Position numbers and translations under genes: made by a program | Notes under the pieces: model-generated | Databases searched by the model: none | What the model saw: the letters and a program-made list of their open reading frames with translations, nothing else | What the model was told of the DNA's origin: nothing | Source: Ephydatia muelleri | Taxonomy: Eukaryota > Porifera > Demospongiae > Spongillida > Spongillidae | Reading direction: 5' to 3' | DNA: 64,000 nucleotides | Assembly (NCBI GenBank): GCA_013339895.1 | Contig: JABACO010000024.1 | Span: forward strand, 3,153,675-3,217,674 | Part shown: in pieces, positions 21,034-56,916 of the stretch | Position numbering within the stretch: position 1 is the first letter of the stretch | Layout: each line of letters begins with the position of its first letter

Positions 21034-21933
21034 ATGGTTAATTCCAGCGCAACAAACATTCTTAATCATGTAGCTTTTGCAGTGGGCAACGGTGTCTCTG
21101 TTGTCGTGTGCCTACTGGCAGCCATCTTGATACTACGTCTAAAGTTGCACAAAAAGCTTGTCTACCGACTGGCACTCTACCAAGTACTGTCTGCACTGGT
21201 GACGGCGTCGGTTGGCGCTATGCAGGTGGTGGTCATCAACTATGACGAATCAAAAACAATCTATGTTCGCATTTGCACTGCTATTGGATTGCTGCAGGTA
21301 TACACACAATGGATGAAGCTGCTCTTCACGATGTGGGTGACCTTTCATCTCTTCTGTTTTGCGTTACTCCACAAGAATCTGAAGAAGTTGGAAGTGCTGT
21401 ACGTTGTGACCTCGCTACTTGTACCAGCGTTGATTGCTATTGTACCTCTGTTAACCTACGCTTATGGGCCGAGTTCTAATGGCATATGCTACATTTATGC
21501 CAACACAAGTGTTGCATTCATTGAGAGGCTTGCCCTCTGGGATGGTCCTGCAATGCTTATGCTGATAGCCGCATCCACAGCCATGGTTGTCATGGTGATA
21601 ATCCTGGCTGGTCAAATGCATCGAAGATCTAAGTACGAACAAATCACCGATGGCGACCAGTTTTTGAAGGCTCTGAAACAGCTCCTTCCATTGGCTGCTT
21701 TCCCTATATTCTTCTTCATCTTTGAAATACCGGTGTTCATATTTCATCTTTACACAACTCAATATTCAACACCAAATGAAGGAATGTTTATCGCTACTGT
21801 GGTGTTTTTTTCTCTCTGGAGTACATCTTCGGGTGCGGTAGTTATAATCCACATCTCTGTGGCCCGGATATGTGGCAGGAAACGCAAACGTATTAAAACT
21901 GCAGTTGTAAATGTTTTGAACACAGGCTTATAA
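21034..21933 (+). CDS. Seven-transmembrane receptor, intronless
   Basis: One uninterrupted 299-residue frame from ATG to TAA. Seven hydrophobic segments lie at about 12-34, 43-67, 82-111, 120-143, 168-193, 214-240 and 251-276. The short N-terminus has a glycosylation site at N3. C81 at the start of helix 3 and C152 in the second outer loop could form the common GPCR disulphide. The fourth inner segment ends in the basic tail GRKRKRIKTAV. No DRY box or NPxxY is evident, so it is not a typical rhodopsin-class receptor; the pattern is closer to the divergent single-exon 7TM families of sponges, or to cAMP/GPR157-like receptors. Ligand and class remain unknown. It is the only intact intronless host-type gene in the window. 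Confidence 0.85.
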   Translation: MVNSSATNILNHVAFAVGNGVSVVVCLLAAILILRLKLHKKLVYRLALYQVLSALVTASVGAMQVVVINYDESKTIYVRICTAIGLLQVYTQWMKLLFTMWVTFHLFCFALLHKNLKKLEVLYVVTSLLVPALIAIVPLLTYAYGPSSNGICYIYANTSVAFIERLALWDGPAMLMLIAASTAMVVMVIILAGQMHRRSKYEQITDGDQFLKALKQLLPLAAFPIFFFIFEIPVFIFHLYTTQYSTPNEGMFIATVVFFSLWSTSSGAVVIIHISVARICGRKRKRIKTAVVNVLNTGL

Positions 21934-21939
21934 TTTACA

Positions 21940-22618
21940 TAGCGATGCATTCACAAGTTCTGTGCATGACTTGCAACCGGATGTATTGACAGTATAAAAC
22001 CATGGCAACGGTTTAGGGAGTGGGTATGTGAGGTCGGTACGTAACGATGATTACGGCGAATCATTGAATTTGGGTGTGTGTACGACAGCACGCATACCTC
22101 CCTACATTAATATCTACCTTATATTCTCAGCCTGCCTCATACAAGCAAACAAGTGCACATAAACACACTGATATATACAAGACGGTCGTTGTTGCAGACG
22201 GTATGGAAACTGAGCATAGTACTATTTTGTTTCCCATACCACATAGCAGTCATAGAGATTCATGCATGATACTGTACCAACATCGACGAAAAAACAGGAC
22301 ATGAGACTTAATCAATGATTGGACGTCTGCAATAGCCTCTTGATTTTAATATCCATGAGGCGTTGATATCTCTTATATGTTATGGCTATTATATAAAATA
22401 TATATATACAGCCTTAGAATATACAGTACACAAGATAACTGTATCAGAATTAGTGTATTTCTGACGATCGCGTTTCTTGATAACCAGTCCTTTGCACTGC
22501 ATGGCCAACTGATATGTTTTCATTATTGAAAGTATCTCATGCATAGTTTAATACAAACCATTGGATTAGGGTTATGCACAACACATACAAACATGTACAG
22601 TACCTCAGACACAAGTCC
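21940..22618. other. Non-coding; part of an inverted dispersed repeat
   Basis: About 22,180-22,290 (ACAAGACGGTCGTTGTTGCA ... CATGCATGATACTGTACC) recurs in reverse complement at about 58,870-58,985. No gene is supported. Confidence 0.5.
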
Positions 22619-22640
22619 CGCCCCCCCCCCCCCCCCCCCC
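22619..22640. repeat. Poly-C run
   Basis: About 22 consecutive C. Exact length is uncertain, as always for such runs. Sequence from 22,641 to 23,080 shows no supported gene. Confidence 0.9.
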
Positions 22641-23090
22641 CATCATTCGATTACACAAGTATTTATCGCGCATGGTACATCTACGTCCGTACCATACCAG
22701 AGATAATATAGTAATATCTCTGACCATATACCGTATGGCGTGAAATAATGATAGAGAGAATTTAACCTATGATTCTTGTGATCTTGCGAGGTTTCGTTTT
22801 GAAGAGGTTGGTATCATCACGAACTCTTTTGAGCCAGGGACTGCCATATTATAATATTATATTTGATTGAGAAATACCATGTGATGTAGCTGGTAGTCGT
22901 AGACTTTGTACGCTGATGAGGGGACTTAGTGTGTGTGGGTAGCTATGGCATGCATACATGGTTGTATGCTGAGTGTACTTAAGGCCGTGTTAGTGAACGC
23001 TGTGTATACTTAGTGATGTGTTGGTAGCCAAGGTATGTGCGCTGAGCTATAGTGTTCTGTGTATGTGCTGCAGATCGTATCATGCGCTAC

Positions 23091-23142
23091 ACCCCCCCCC
23101 CCCCCCCTCTCTCTCTCTCTCCCCCCCCCCCACACGCACACA
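23091..23142. repeat. C-run, CT repeat, C-run, CA repeat
   Basis: Poly-C, then (CT)n, then poly-C and a short CACACG/CA tract. Low complexity only. Confidence 0.9.
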
Positions 23143-23298
23143 CATGATAGCAACAATTCTATTCATCTTTTGCACAGTAGCAAATCACTAGCTTACGGCT
23201 GGCAGTATCGTGCGGCAGTACACGCTATACACGACCATGGCTGGGAGCACCTGTCACATTTCACGCACCTCGGGCGCAAATGAGCAAAATCGCAAATC

Positions 23299-23490
23299 GG
23301 TGGCCCGGGAGAGGATGTATGGTGGCCCGGGAGAGGATGCATGGTGGCTAGGGAGAGGATGTATGGTGGCCCGGGAGAGGACGTATGGTGGCCCGGGAGA
23401 GGATGTATGGTGGCCCGGAAGAGGATGTATGCATGGTGGCCCGGGAGAGGATGTATGGTGGCCCGGGAGAGCATGTATGGTGGCCCGGGA
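23299..23490. repeat. 22-bp minisatellite
   Basis: About 8.7 copies of GGTGGCCCGGGAGAGGATGT(AT), with small variants (CCCGGG changed to CTAGGG in one, GTATGCAT insertion in another). Each unit carries a CCCGGG palindrome. The unit is open in several frames, which explains the Pro/Gly-rich frames here. Confidence 0.95.
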
Positions 23491-23499
23491 TTTTATAGT

Positions 23500-25890
23500 G
23501 CTTGCAGCAAAACACGAAGTAGCAATGGCACAGTAATTTAAAAACATTTTGTAAGCGTGGTAGAGAACATTCTATATCGTATGAATGCATGCATTTAGAA
23601 ATACAATATCTGTTAATATAGGCAATCTTTGGTCGGCATATCCAGAAATTGCGATACGTATACAGTTCAAGTCGAACATATTTTCTGATTGCATTACTGG
23701 ATAGAGAAAATCATTATAATTTTTATTTTATGGCATTTGCACTGAAAGAAGTTGTCAAAGAAAAAGTAGTTAGTACTTTGCGGCATCAATTAATGCAGTA
23801 AGTCATATGTCATGAACTAGGTAACTAATTTAAGCACTTGAGTGCGATATCTACAGTGTAGGTCATCGGCGTTCTGCAACTAAGGACAGAGTTAAATATA
23901 CCTGCTTTGGTGTGGATTTATTAGAAACCAGATGCATACATTGCAGAGCCCATGATATACATGTACGCGTGCACCACATGTGTATTTCAACTATCAACAT
24001 AATGCTTCAACTTAGCTGATGAAAGTATTGAAACGAGGATACACAACTCAATGCATTAGTTGCAGTTTCTAAGTATAAAAAGCCAAGCTTGAAATTGTCG
24101 AAGCGACCTTTCCTACTCACATGTGCCCGCTGTTTCTGTGGACATACAGTACAGTAAAGTACTTACAGTAGTACTAGTATGGACTGATCTAAATTTATGC
24201 ACATTAACTACTAGTGAACTTGGCAGGAAACACATGAACAGTGTAGTGCAATGGTACATTCCTCCATGAAATAAAGTTGTCACTGTGTTTACGAATGAGG
24301 GTGAGTTATGTGTCACAAAGCTTTCAATAATGAGGCCGGAAATCATGCAGTGTTCATGAGTGATGTCGTGTGTTGAAACCTATGTCCAAGTAATGGTGAG
24401 TGTGTACAACTTGTACAATTTGTAATGTTGCTTTCCATTACTGTAATAAGTATCTAGTGTAGTGTGATATCCTTAGAGAAGTGTAGTGATTTAGGTTAAG
24501 TGTCAAATTAATGTACCCCACATACATCTGTATGGTCCAGGAGTTCAGGGACTGGCTGAGGTGGTCTGCAAGCGTGTAATAGTTTCTTTCATGTCAGGGA
24601 CTGAGATCAGAATGAAGGTGTGGCAGAAACCCTGGTAGCGCCTGACACAGTTGTGGTAGATGGGGTCAAAGCTCCTGTCAGTATAGCAACTGGAAACAAT
24701 GGTTCAGGTCTCAGTGAGGTGACGACCAGCTAGCATTGTCTGTACTTGTCTATGGAAAGTACTATTTGCCACCCGGAAGCTAAAGCTTCAATACAAAGGT
24801 GGCACTACCAGTAATTTATTGACAGGTACAGATTGGAGTGTGTGTGAGTGGGTGGTTGGGTGTTAGAGTCGTGTGTTTCTCAACATAACCATGTTAAAAC
24901 AATGATCATGTACTGGTACAGTACAGAAATTTTATTATTTTCTTGATAGCAAGAAGAGTAATAAATCAGGCCAATGATAAACTAAGAAAGTATTTAATCC
25001 ACCTGCTATGAATAATTTGCATTTATTGCATGCATACTTTGTAAGCTCATCATTGTGTTTCCTTCATTGAAAGACATTCACATGCAGCATGATCTGATCC
25101 AGTACATGAAGAGCTTCAAAATATGTTTGTATCAGTTGCCTACAATGTATACAATAGGTCAGTTGCCCTCACACAGCCGCAGACACAGACATAGCCACAA
25201 GCCCACACATAGCACACACACTCTTTAAATATGGGTGTTCACTCACATCCATGGACCTGTTGTGATATTCAGTGACATCCACTGTAGAGTACTCCTTGAG
25301 TCTGTGTGGATGAGGTTGTAAGAGGAGAAAGTGTACAGTAAGAGTTTATCTATTACAGTATCCACAACACATGTTAGCTGTGTGTGAGGAGTGTGTGAAT
25401 GTATCATGATGTGCCTTGCGACGTACGTAATACCACTAGATGTGGCTGTGTGCAGCAAACAGGCCAGAGAGTACAGCAATAAGTGCACATTAAAATATAG
25501 CATACTTGTGCATTCGCTAGCTGCAGTCATTACATGTTCATTGTGGTGTTGAAGGGAGAGATCTGTTCCATCGCAAATTACTGAAGTGTGTGGTTGGTTG
25601 TAACGTTTGTATTTGATGTCCCTATTCCTGAGGTCGCCAAAGTTCTTCAATTGCATTCAACCACACTTTTTTATTCATACTACATAACTGCTGCATATCA
25701 CCACAAGTGCATGTATCTGCCAGTTCAGGCACCCACCATGATTCTTCCTTTCACAACAGTGTCAATGTGCTACAGGTATGTCACCAGTGCACTGCTTTCT
25801 GCAAGCTTACACACATTGTTCGCACAATTTTTGCCCAAGTTTGTTCAGTCCACCTCTGCAACCTTTGATGATAGTGACAGAGAATGATGC
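23500..25890. other. No gene recognised
   Basis: About 2.4 kb of AT-rich sequence with GTACA/TGTAC-rich stretches. Frames present are short and show no domain. I see no transposon ends or RNA gene. Confidence 0.5.
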
Positions 25891-25893
25891 ACT

Positions 25894-28517
25894 GTGTGCG
25901 ACTTATCTGCCAACTGCTCTGCTAGGAAACAAGCCACGCTGAGCTCATTTGCTTGGGTTCTCTCAGCCACAATGAGACAAGTACTACTGGAGAACTCAGA
26001 ACAAGCTTGGTTAAAACTTTTCATGCTCCCTAAGTGTGTCCTACCTTCACGTAAACACAGAAGTTGCCATGATATGCCTACTTCAGTAGACTTTCTATGT
26101 AGTTTATGGTCCAAAAATGAGTTTGGGACTCTCTGGAACCTTGCCAAAAACAACCAAAAGAAAAACTGTCAACCACATGACCAGGCAGCTAAACACAACC
26201 GAGATCTGATTGCTCATGCTATCTCATTGGGAAGAGCCGGCTTGTTCAGTAAAGCATGCAAAGTTCTGGAGTCGAATGGGTTAGCCCCCAACAATGATGC
26301 CACCTGGCAATTGCTGCAGTCTAAGCACCCAAGCTGTCCTCCCCCCTGTAGCCCCTAATGTATTTCTGTTGGACCAGGCTTTGATATCTTGTCTACTCTT
26401 CGCTCTTTCCCAAGAGGCACTGCAGCGGGTCCCTCTGGGCTGCGCATACAACATTTACCGGATGCTGCTATCCCACTCTCAACACCCATATGTGCTACTC
26501 TCAGGGACATTGTAAATCTCTTTGCTTCAGGAAAAGCACCTCCAATGGTGGCAAGGTTTTTGACCGGAGGAACATTAAATGAACTGAAAGATGGAAGCCC
26601 CCCAGATCTTAGACCCATAGCAGTGGGAGAATCTTTAAGGAGGCTCACTGGAAAGTGCATTTGTACTCTGGTCAAGGACAAAGCTTCTGATCTTTTCCAG
26701 CCTCTTCAACTGGGAGTTGCCTGCAGTTCAGGGTCTGAAAAGATTATCCACGGCCTGAGAAAAAGCATTGAGGACCATTGGATGGAAGAGGACTTTGTGG
26801 TCTTCAAAATAGATATACAGAACGCTTTTAACCTTGTTTCAATACAAGCAGTTCTTGATGAATGTGACACATCCTTTCCTGAACTTCTGCCCTGGGTTAC
26901 ATGGTGCTATGGTACACACCCCCTTTTATAGCACCAGCTTGGTCATCTTTTGTCGGAGACTGGAGTGCAGCAAGGTGACCCTCTTGGTCCATTGCTTTTT
27001 TCTTTGGTACTCCAAAGACTGATATCAAGCATAGATGCTGATGATGATTGCATACAAGTGCTATTTCAGGCTTGGTATCTTGATGATGAAGGCGCTCAGC
27101 TGTGTTACAGGCACTTTCACTCATTGAAGAGCTGGGTCCTTCTCTGGGCATTCACATCAACTTGGAGAAATGTGAGCTCTTCAGTCACTTTGGTAATTCA
27201 ATGTTCCCACCTGCAGTCAAGTTTTCATACCATCCTAACCTTGAAATTCTGGTGCCTCGATAGGCGATTACCTGTATTGTTCAAAGTTCATTGCTGGGAA
27301 GTGTGCCGATGCCAGGAAACTTCTGCCTTCCTTGGTAGATGTAGCAGCTGTTGACCCACATGTGGCCTTGTCTCTCTTGCGTTTGTGTGGCAGCTATTGT
27401 AGATTGGTCCACCTGGCTAGGGCCACCCCATCAAGTCTGGCAGGTTCTTTGAAGCTGTTTGATGAAGAAGTCAGAAGGTGCTTCTCATCTTGCTTTTCCA
27501 ACGACACAACAGACACAGCCTGGACACAGGCCCAGCTTAGCTTAGGTTTTGGGGGCCTTAGTCTGCGCTCTCTATCCCACCACTCATGCGCAGCATTTAT
27601 AGCTTCATTATCAACATCTGGTTGTAGCAATGCTGATAATGTACATCTGCAACAGGCCATCATTCAGTTCAACGATCAGGTCTCCACATCAGATGCAATC
27701 ACAGCAGAAGCAGTATCATCAACACCTGTTACTCAGCATTCTCTGTCTAAGAATTTGGAATGCCACCTTTTTAATTATTTGTTAGGGGCTTCCTCTATGG
27801 CAGACAGAGCTCGCCTATCATCTGTTTCGGCGTCTCATGCCGCATCATGGTTGTCCGTGCATGACTCCATCTCTGGCCTTGGGTTTGCACCTTGAACCTA
27901 ATAAGCTTCATGCCTCTATAAGGTGGTGGTTAGGGTTGGACACCTCTATTGGTTCTCTGTGTCCTGTCTGCTCTTAGAAAGCCCTGGACCCACTTGGGTA
28001 CCACGCTACCACATGCACTCATGGAGGTGATGTAGTGACTCGACATAACCTGTTGCTGGATGTTGTGGCCAACCTTTTTCGTCAGGCCCACATGGGAGTC
28101 ACAGTAGAGGCGGGCTATGGCCTTACACATGATAATAGCCGCTCATGCCTAGCAGATGTCCTGGTAACAAGATGGGAAAAGGGTTTGCCTGCAGCTTTTT
28201 AACAGTGACATCCCCACTTAATCGTGCCATCCTTGATGAGTCTTGTTCAACAGCTGGAAGCTGCAGTAGCAGCAGAGTCCCGCAAACATGTTGCTAACGA
28301 CCCTAACTGCTTTGAACTGGGGTGGACCTGTGTTCCATTGGCTGTAGAAACCTATGGGAATTGGGGGGTGGAGGCCCAAGAGACATTTTCCCGCCTAGCC
28401 TCTCTACTTGCTGCAAGCCACAGTGTGTCAAAATCAAAGGCAACAGCTGACATTTATGGTCGCTCAAACCTGACGCTCACCAGGTCTGTGGCAGGGCTAT
28501 CCTGGCCAGGGGTCTAA
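25894..28517 (+). pseudogene. Non-LTR-type reverse transcriptase relic
   Basis: A broken plus-strand protein. It opens with WLKLFMLPKCVLPSRKHRS and NEFGTLWNLAKNNQKK, passes to the RT fingers (FPRGTAAGPSGLRIQHLPD, RPIAVGESLRRLTGK), the palm (VVFKIDIQNAFN, QQGDPLGPLLFSL) and the YLDD active site (AWYLDDEGA, about 27,075). After the thumb-like part it has a zinc-knuckle-like and nuclease-like tail near 27,955-28,170 (HATTCTHGG, then a DVLVTRW motif) and ends at TAA-equivalent TAA/TAG near 28,515 after SVAGLSWPGV. At least four frame breaks or stops interrupt it. The family is widespread in marine animals as I remember it, but I cannot name its clade. No poly(A) tail or target duplication was found. 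Confidence 0.8.
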
Positions 28518-29335
28518 GGCCAAAAATGATGCATGCTTATCATTTTTATTTATTTTATTTATACGCAATGTAATTTTTTTCATTGTGTGATAGAACATAA
28601 AAATCAGACACGTGTGATTTTTACTGTTCAATCACGTAATGATTCCAAAATGATTATAGGCATTTTTTTCCTGTGATGCCACGAGGAGCGTGCAAACTCG
28701 TACCATTCATAAGGTGAAAACTTGTCAGTATTTTTTTACTATATCCACTTAACATGTTTTTTAATTGTTCACAGTGCCATGGATGGTCTGGAGGTACCAC
28801 ATGCATGCAGTTGCCACGGATGGTCCCGGGGGGAGGGGTGGCGATCACAGAGGTGACCATTCGTAATGTGACAAGACACGACTGATGGCCAGCAACCAAC
28901 ACCATTCCACCATAGCATAATGTACATGCTGACAATGCAAAATCCACAGCACCCTTCGCAGCGGTTTGGACAACAGGCCATGCGCATATGCATCGACGTG
29001 CATGAATCGTTATATCTAACTCCGTCCCATAAGAATGGTTAATATTATGCACATGCTAGAAAAGACAGGTTCCTTATAAGCAATCCACTATCACTAGTAT
29101 ATTTACAAGAGTCCTTAACAATGTTGCATGTCAATAGCATTGTCCATTTACAGAACACCTGCACGAGCCATCACATTCGTCACAGCAGTACTCCACGCCG
29201 TGGCGTAAGTCTCTATCAAGGCAACAATCCTTGATATGGGTACATGCATGCAAGCATATACATGTACTCAGATCAGTTTTGGCATAAAAATTGTGATCCA
29301 AGCATATCAATTATAATGCAAGCATATGCATGTAG
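28518..29335. other. No gene recognised
   Basis: A minus-strand open frame (29,052-28,654) rich in Cys/His was examined but shows no domain. Otherwise it is AT-rich spacer before the integrase exon. Confidence 0.4.
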
Positions 29336-29340
29336 TTTTG

Positions 29341-30610
29341 GCAGCGACAGAAGAGCTATTGATTGTGAATAAAGAGGATCAAATGAAGGAGATCTTATCT
29401 TGCCACGATGGGAAGCTAGGTGAGTTTTTTAGTTGACGATATACACATGCAGCTGCGATACGGGTATTCGTAATTTATTTTACTAGTCTCCTCTTTAATT
29501 CTCAACTAAGGTGGTGGTCATTTTGGACGTGACAAGACTCTACAGAAGATTTGTTCACGGTTCTATCGGTGCGATATGACAAAGCACATAAAAGAATATG
29601 TAAGTACTTGTGAAGTCTGCCAAAAGACCAACCCAAAACGGCACAAAAAGGTTCCAGTTCTACATCCAATTGCTGTAAAAGCTGAAGTCTGGCATCAAGT
29701 AGGAATTGATCTCGTAGGTCCACTTATGCTCTGAACTCAAAGTTCAAAACTCAAAGTTCAAAACTGGTATACAGGATAAGATTGACCTAGCATTCAACAT
29801 TTTAAATGATTACAGCCTGCATACATGTGATACTCAAACACTGCTATGATGTTAACACATTTTGATAATTTCATTAATACAGATACCTTGCAACATGTAC
29901 TGACTATTTTTCCAAGTGGCCAGTAGCCCAAGCTCTTCTAGCAAAATCAGCTGAGGGTGTAGCTCATTTTGTTCTCTCACTCATTACACGGTTCGGATGC
30001 TTCAATGTCTGCATATCTGACCAAGGCCATGAATTTGTCAATGCTCTCAATGATAAACGTTTCAAATGGCAGGTATTGAACACCGAGTATCTAGAGCTTA
30101 TCACCCTCAAACAAATGGCCTTGATGAAAGGATGAATCAGACCGTGACCAAAGTTATTGTGAAGTATCTCAATCCTGACCAGGATGATTGGGATGAACAC
30201 ATAGATGCTACTTTGTTTTTCTATCGTACAAGTATACATGCATCAACAAAATTTACACCATTTTACTTGATGTGTGGTAGGGAAGCATTGCTTCCAGTCG
30301 AACTGCAAATGACAGATCAGAACAGTGGAAAAGCTATGTTGCACATGTAGAAAAAATGAAGCAAGAGTTTACGATAAAAGACATACATCAGAAAAGTATC
30401 AATTAGGGGACCTTGTACTTGCATGTGAAAAACATGAGAAATTTAAGTAGGAAAGGAGGAAAAACAGATGTGAGATGGACAGGTCCTTATTCAATCATTG
30501 TGATCCATGAGAAGGGATTGTACAACCTCCAAAACTGTAATGGAAAAACACTTGCAAAGAAGATAAATGGAAGCAGACTGAAACTGTATCAAGCGCAAAG
30601 GAAACTGTAG
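29341..30610 (+). pseudogene. Gypsy-related integrase gene (GIN/Ginger-like)
   Basis: A first exon ending ILSCHDGKLG is followed by a short GTGAGT...AG intron (29,420-29,510). Then come the zinc-binding region (GGHFGRDKTLQKI, CEVCQKTNPK) and WHQVGIDLVGPL, a second intron-like gap (about 29,730-29,880), and the DDE core: TDYFSKWPVAQALL, ISDQGHEFVNAL and AYHPQTNGLDERMNQTV. All three catalytic positions (D, D, E) are visible. A frame break lies near 30,060-30,070 and another near 30,350. The C-terminal GPY/F-like module reads VRWTGPYSIIVIHEKGLY. There are no reverse transcriptase or LTRs nearby, so it looks like an integrase-derived DNA transposon or a domesticated integrase, not a retroelement. 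Confidence 0.75.
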
Positions 30611-30696
30611 CAATGTTTCTAGTCAACAGGTATTGGACTACAGAGATAAAGATGAAGATAATCAAATTCTGACTGAAAAATGTACTACATTGCCTG

Positions 30697-31195
30697 ATGA
30701 TGTTAAAAATACAGAATAAATCACTTTCAGCTGTTATTAGTCAGTGTGCTTTAAAGGAGAACTCAAAAGAGGTGACAGGTTACAAGCAAGATGAAGATGA
30801 CTTCACTATTTACAGTAAAGACTCATTACTGACAACTAAAGCTAATTCTCTTGATGACCAGCTGTACTCTTCACATCTACTGCGTTTATGGAGAACAGGT
30901 GCTGCTATGTTAGCATATTGTGCTGATGAAGATGAATTTGATGTAAGCTATTTACACCTGTTTGATTTTAATTAAAATACTTCTATTTTATCTCACGCCC
31001 TCAAGTATGCATTTAAATGAAGGTGAGTTTGCACTAAGCAGATATCTGATGGTAGATTTGTGGCTACAATCTCGTCAATACGATGAGTCCATTAAGGGAG
31101 GTTTGTTTGGTAGTGACTTTGTTATTTTTAATGATGAAAGCTTTATGGAATTCAAGAAAGTAGGAATTCAAGAAAGGTGTAACCTATCAAAATGA
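30697..31195 (+). CDS. Linker frames between integrase and protease
   Basis: Two adjacent plus-strand frames (30,697-30,975 and 30,962-31,195). The first is acidic (YKQDEDDFTIYSKDSLL). The second includes NEGEFALSRYLMVDLWLQSR. An intron-like GT...AG stretch may join them. They lie in the same orientation between the integrase and the Ulp1-like domain and probably belong to the same transposon gene. No recognised domain. Confidence 0.35.
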
Positions 31196-31501
31196 TTTAA
31201 GAATTGTTGAACAAGTGGATCACTTGTCTCATTCTCTTGTCTTATTGGATCAAGACCTGCAAAATAGCATCAATAAATGAATGGATAAAGCATACTGTTT
31301 GATGTCACCTGCTGACTTGGATGCACTGTGTGAATGGGTATATGACACTAGAAAACAATGTAACAACACAGAAATGAAGTCATGCTCACCAACAAAGAGT
31401 AAAACATATATATTGTTTCTAATATCTGTATGCATGCATGCGTTGATTATATTTAGTTAGTTTTATTCCTTCATAGTTATTAGTTTATTTTGTTTTAATT
31501 A

Positions 31502-32050
31502 TTGAATTTGGGCAAGGCTGTAACTAGGTGCTCATTGGACGAAGTAATGAGAAATACTGTCTTATCCAGTACTGTATGGCTTGATGACACCATCATGAAT
31601 CGAACTCAAGGCATTCTTAGGGAGCAGTTTGGAGCAGCAGGATTTCAAGATACTACACTAGGTACTCAGTTGTTTGATGTTCTTAGAAGTGAGTTCATCC
31701 AAATACTGCACACCAGTAAAAACGATTGGCTGATAATATCCACTATTGGCCTGCCAGCATCAGAAATCAATGTTTATGACAGCCTTTACCAATCACTGTC
31801 ACAATGTACTATTGACCAGATTTTTGCTGTGATGTTTTCCACCAATGATGGAGTACATGTTAGATTTATTGATGTAGAGCAGCAGAGCAACAATTCTGAC
31901 TGTGGTGTGTATGCAATAGCATATGCCACCAGTCTCTGTTTCAGTGAGAATATAAGCTGTATTCAATGCTGTGTCAGCAAAATGAGAAGCCATTTAGTAA
32001 GTTGCCTTGAAGATGGCCAAATGTCTCCTTTCTTGAGCATCCGTACGTAG
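31502..32050 (+). CDS. Ulp1/SENP-like (C48) cysteine peptidase domain
   Basis: The 182-codon frame has the C48 layout: VWLDDTIMNRTQGILREQF at the start, NDWLIISTIG followed by INVYDSLYQSL, and the Gln/Cys region SNNSDCGVYAIAYATSL. In Ulp1-type deSUMOylating proteases the catalytic His precedes a Trp. Here that position is aspartate (codon 31,724-31,726, N-D-W), while the Asp in VYDSL and the Cys at 31,901-31,903 are kept. It lies 0.9 kb downstream of the integrase on the same strand. Transposons can carry such protease genes, so it is probably an accessory transposon protein. With the His replaced, activity is doubtful. The frame ends at TAG after FLSIRT. Confidence 0.7.
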   Translation: MNLGKAVTRCSLDEVMRNTVLSSTVWLDDTIMNRTQGILREQFGAAGFQDTTLGTQLFDVLRSEFIQILHTSKNDWLIISTIGLPASEINVYDSLYQSLSQCTIDQIFAVMFSTNDGVHVRFIDVEQQSNNSDCGVYAIAYATSLCFSENISCIQCCVSKMRSHLVSCLEDGQMSPFLSIRT

Positions 32051-32489
32051 GAATGTTTCAACATATTCAGTGCCAAGAGACAATCCATATCTCCCGTAGT
32101 TGCCGAATGCCACGAGTTGGCAGAATGGTTCAGTGTTGCTGTTGCAATAAATGGTATCATAAGACATGTGAAAACATAACAAGGAAGGAATTGGCATCCT
32201 CTTGGAAGTGCAGGCTGTGTACCAAGAAATGAACATTGATCATGAAGTTTCATTCATTTAGTGTCATTGCTGTATTTATCAGTTGCATGTATGAGATTAG
32301 ATATACATGCAGGACACCCGGAGGAACATAACTATTGTTAGATCTATGCGATATGGTGCATGGGGAGCAAGGAAGATTTAAAAATAGCAAATATTATAAT
32401 TAAAGTGACTAACACTCAAAGTTCTTAAGTAGAGCGCAACAGCATGCACTAATATCCTATCGAATGGGTTATTTTGGTTAAGCTTTGCT

Positions 32490-32627
32490 TGCAAAAACGA
32501 AGGGGGACAGCAAATCCTAAAGCGGACCGATAATCCTAGGAATAATTGTCCTAGGGGGGACAACGTATCCTAGGCTACGTTGTCCGGCGGACAATGCAGC
32601 CTAGGATACGTTTTCTGGCTGGACAAT

Positions 32628-32669
<42 letters not shown>

Positions 32670-32790
32670 AGGGTATCCTGCAGGGTAATTTTGGCAACCA
32701 AATTTGATCCGACCGGATCACATTTGGCAGCTAAAATTGATCCGACCGGATCATTTTTTGTTCGGATCGAGTGACGGACGTCTCCGGCTG
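32490..32790. repeat. CCTAGG/GGACAA repeat cluster with long G run
   Basis: Several variants of GGACAACGTATCCTAGG occur in both orientations (32,505-32,630), then about 36 consecutive G (near 32,632-32,667), then two copies of the palindrome TGATCCGACCGGATCA (32,706-32,755). The block lies between the transposon gene and the 3' end of the SRCR gene. It could be termini of a small mobile element or a structured region; no function is assigned. Confidence 0.75.
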
Positions 32791-33045
32791 ACAAAAATGC
32801 ACGTTGACTCAGCTCAACAATAATTTGGAACTTGTAAGTGTATTGTAACTCTACATGTAAACGTCAGTGTGCGTAGTGGGCATTGTCATCCTCCATGAGC
32901 GCTGGCTATAATAGTAATGTACCATACAAAATACATATAAGAAGGACAGCGAATGTACGTGTACGAATAATATAACTTATATCAGCCGTACTAACACTCA
33001 CACTATGATGCAATCCTAACACATTCTAGACATTAGCTTGTTTTG

Positions 33046-56887
<23,842 letters not shown>

Positions 56888-56916
56888 TTTCTCTGCTTGC
56901 GTCAACACCTCAGAGA

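Noticed and set aside
23193..23590. Pro/Gly/His-rich frames on both strands
   Set aside because: They follow the 22-bp minisatellite and shift frame with each unit.
28654..29052. Cys/His-rich minus-strand frame as a zinc-finger gene
   Set aside because: No regular finger spacing and no family resemblance; other frames look equally plausible.
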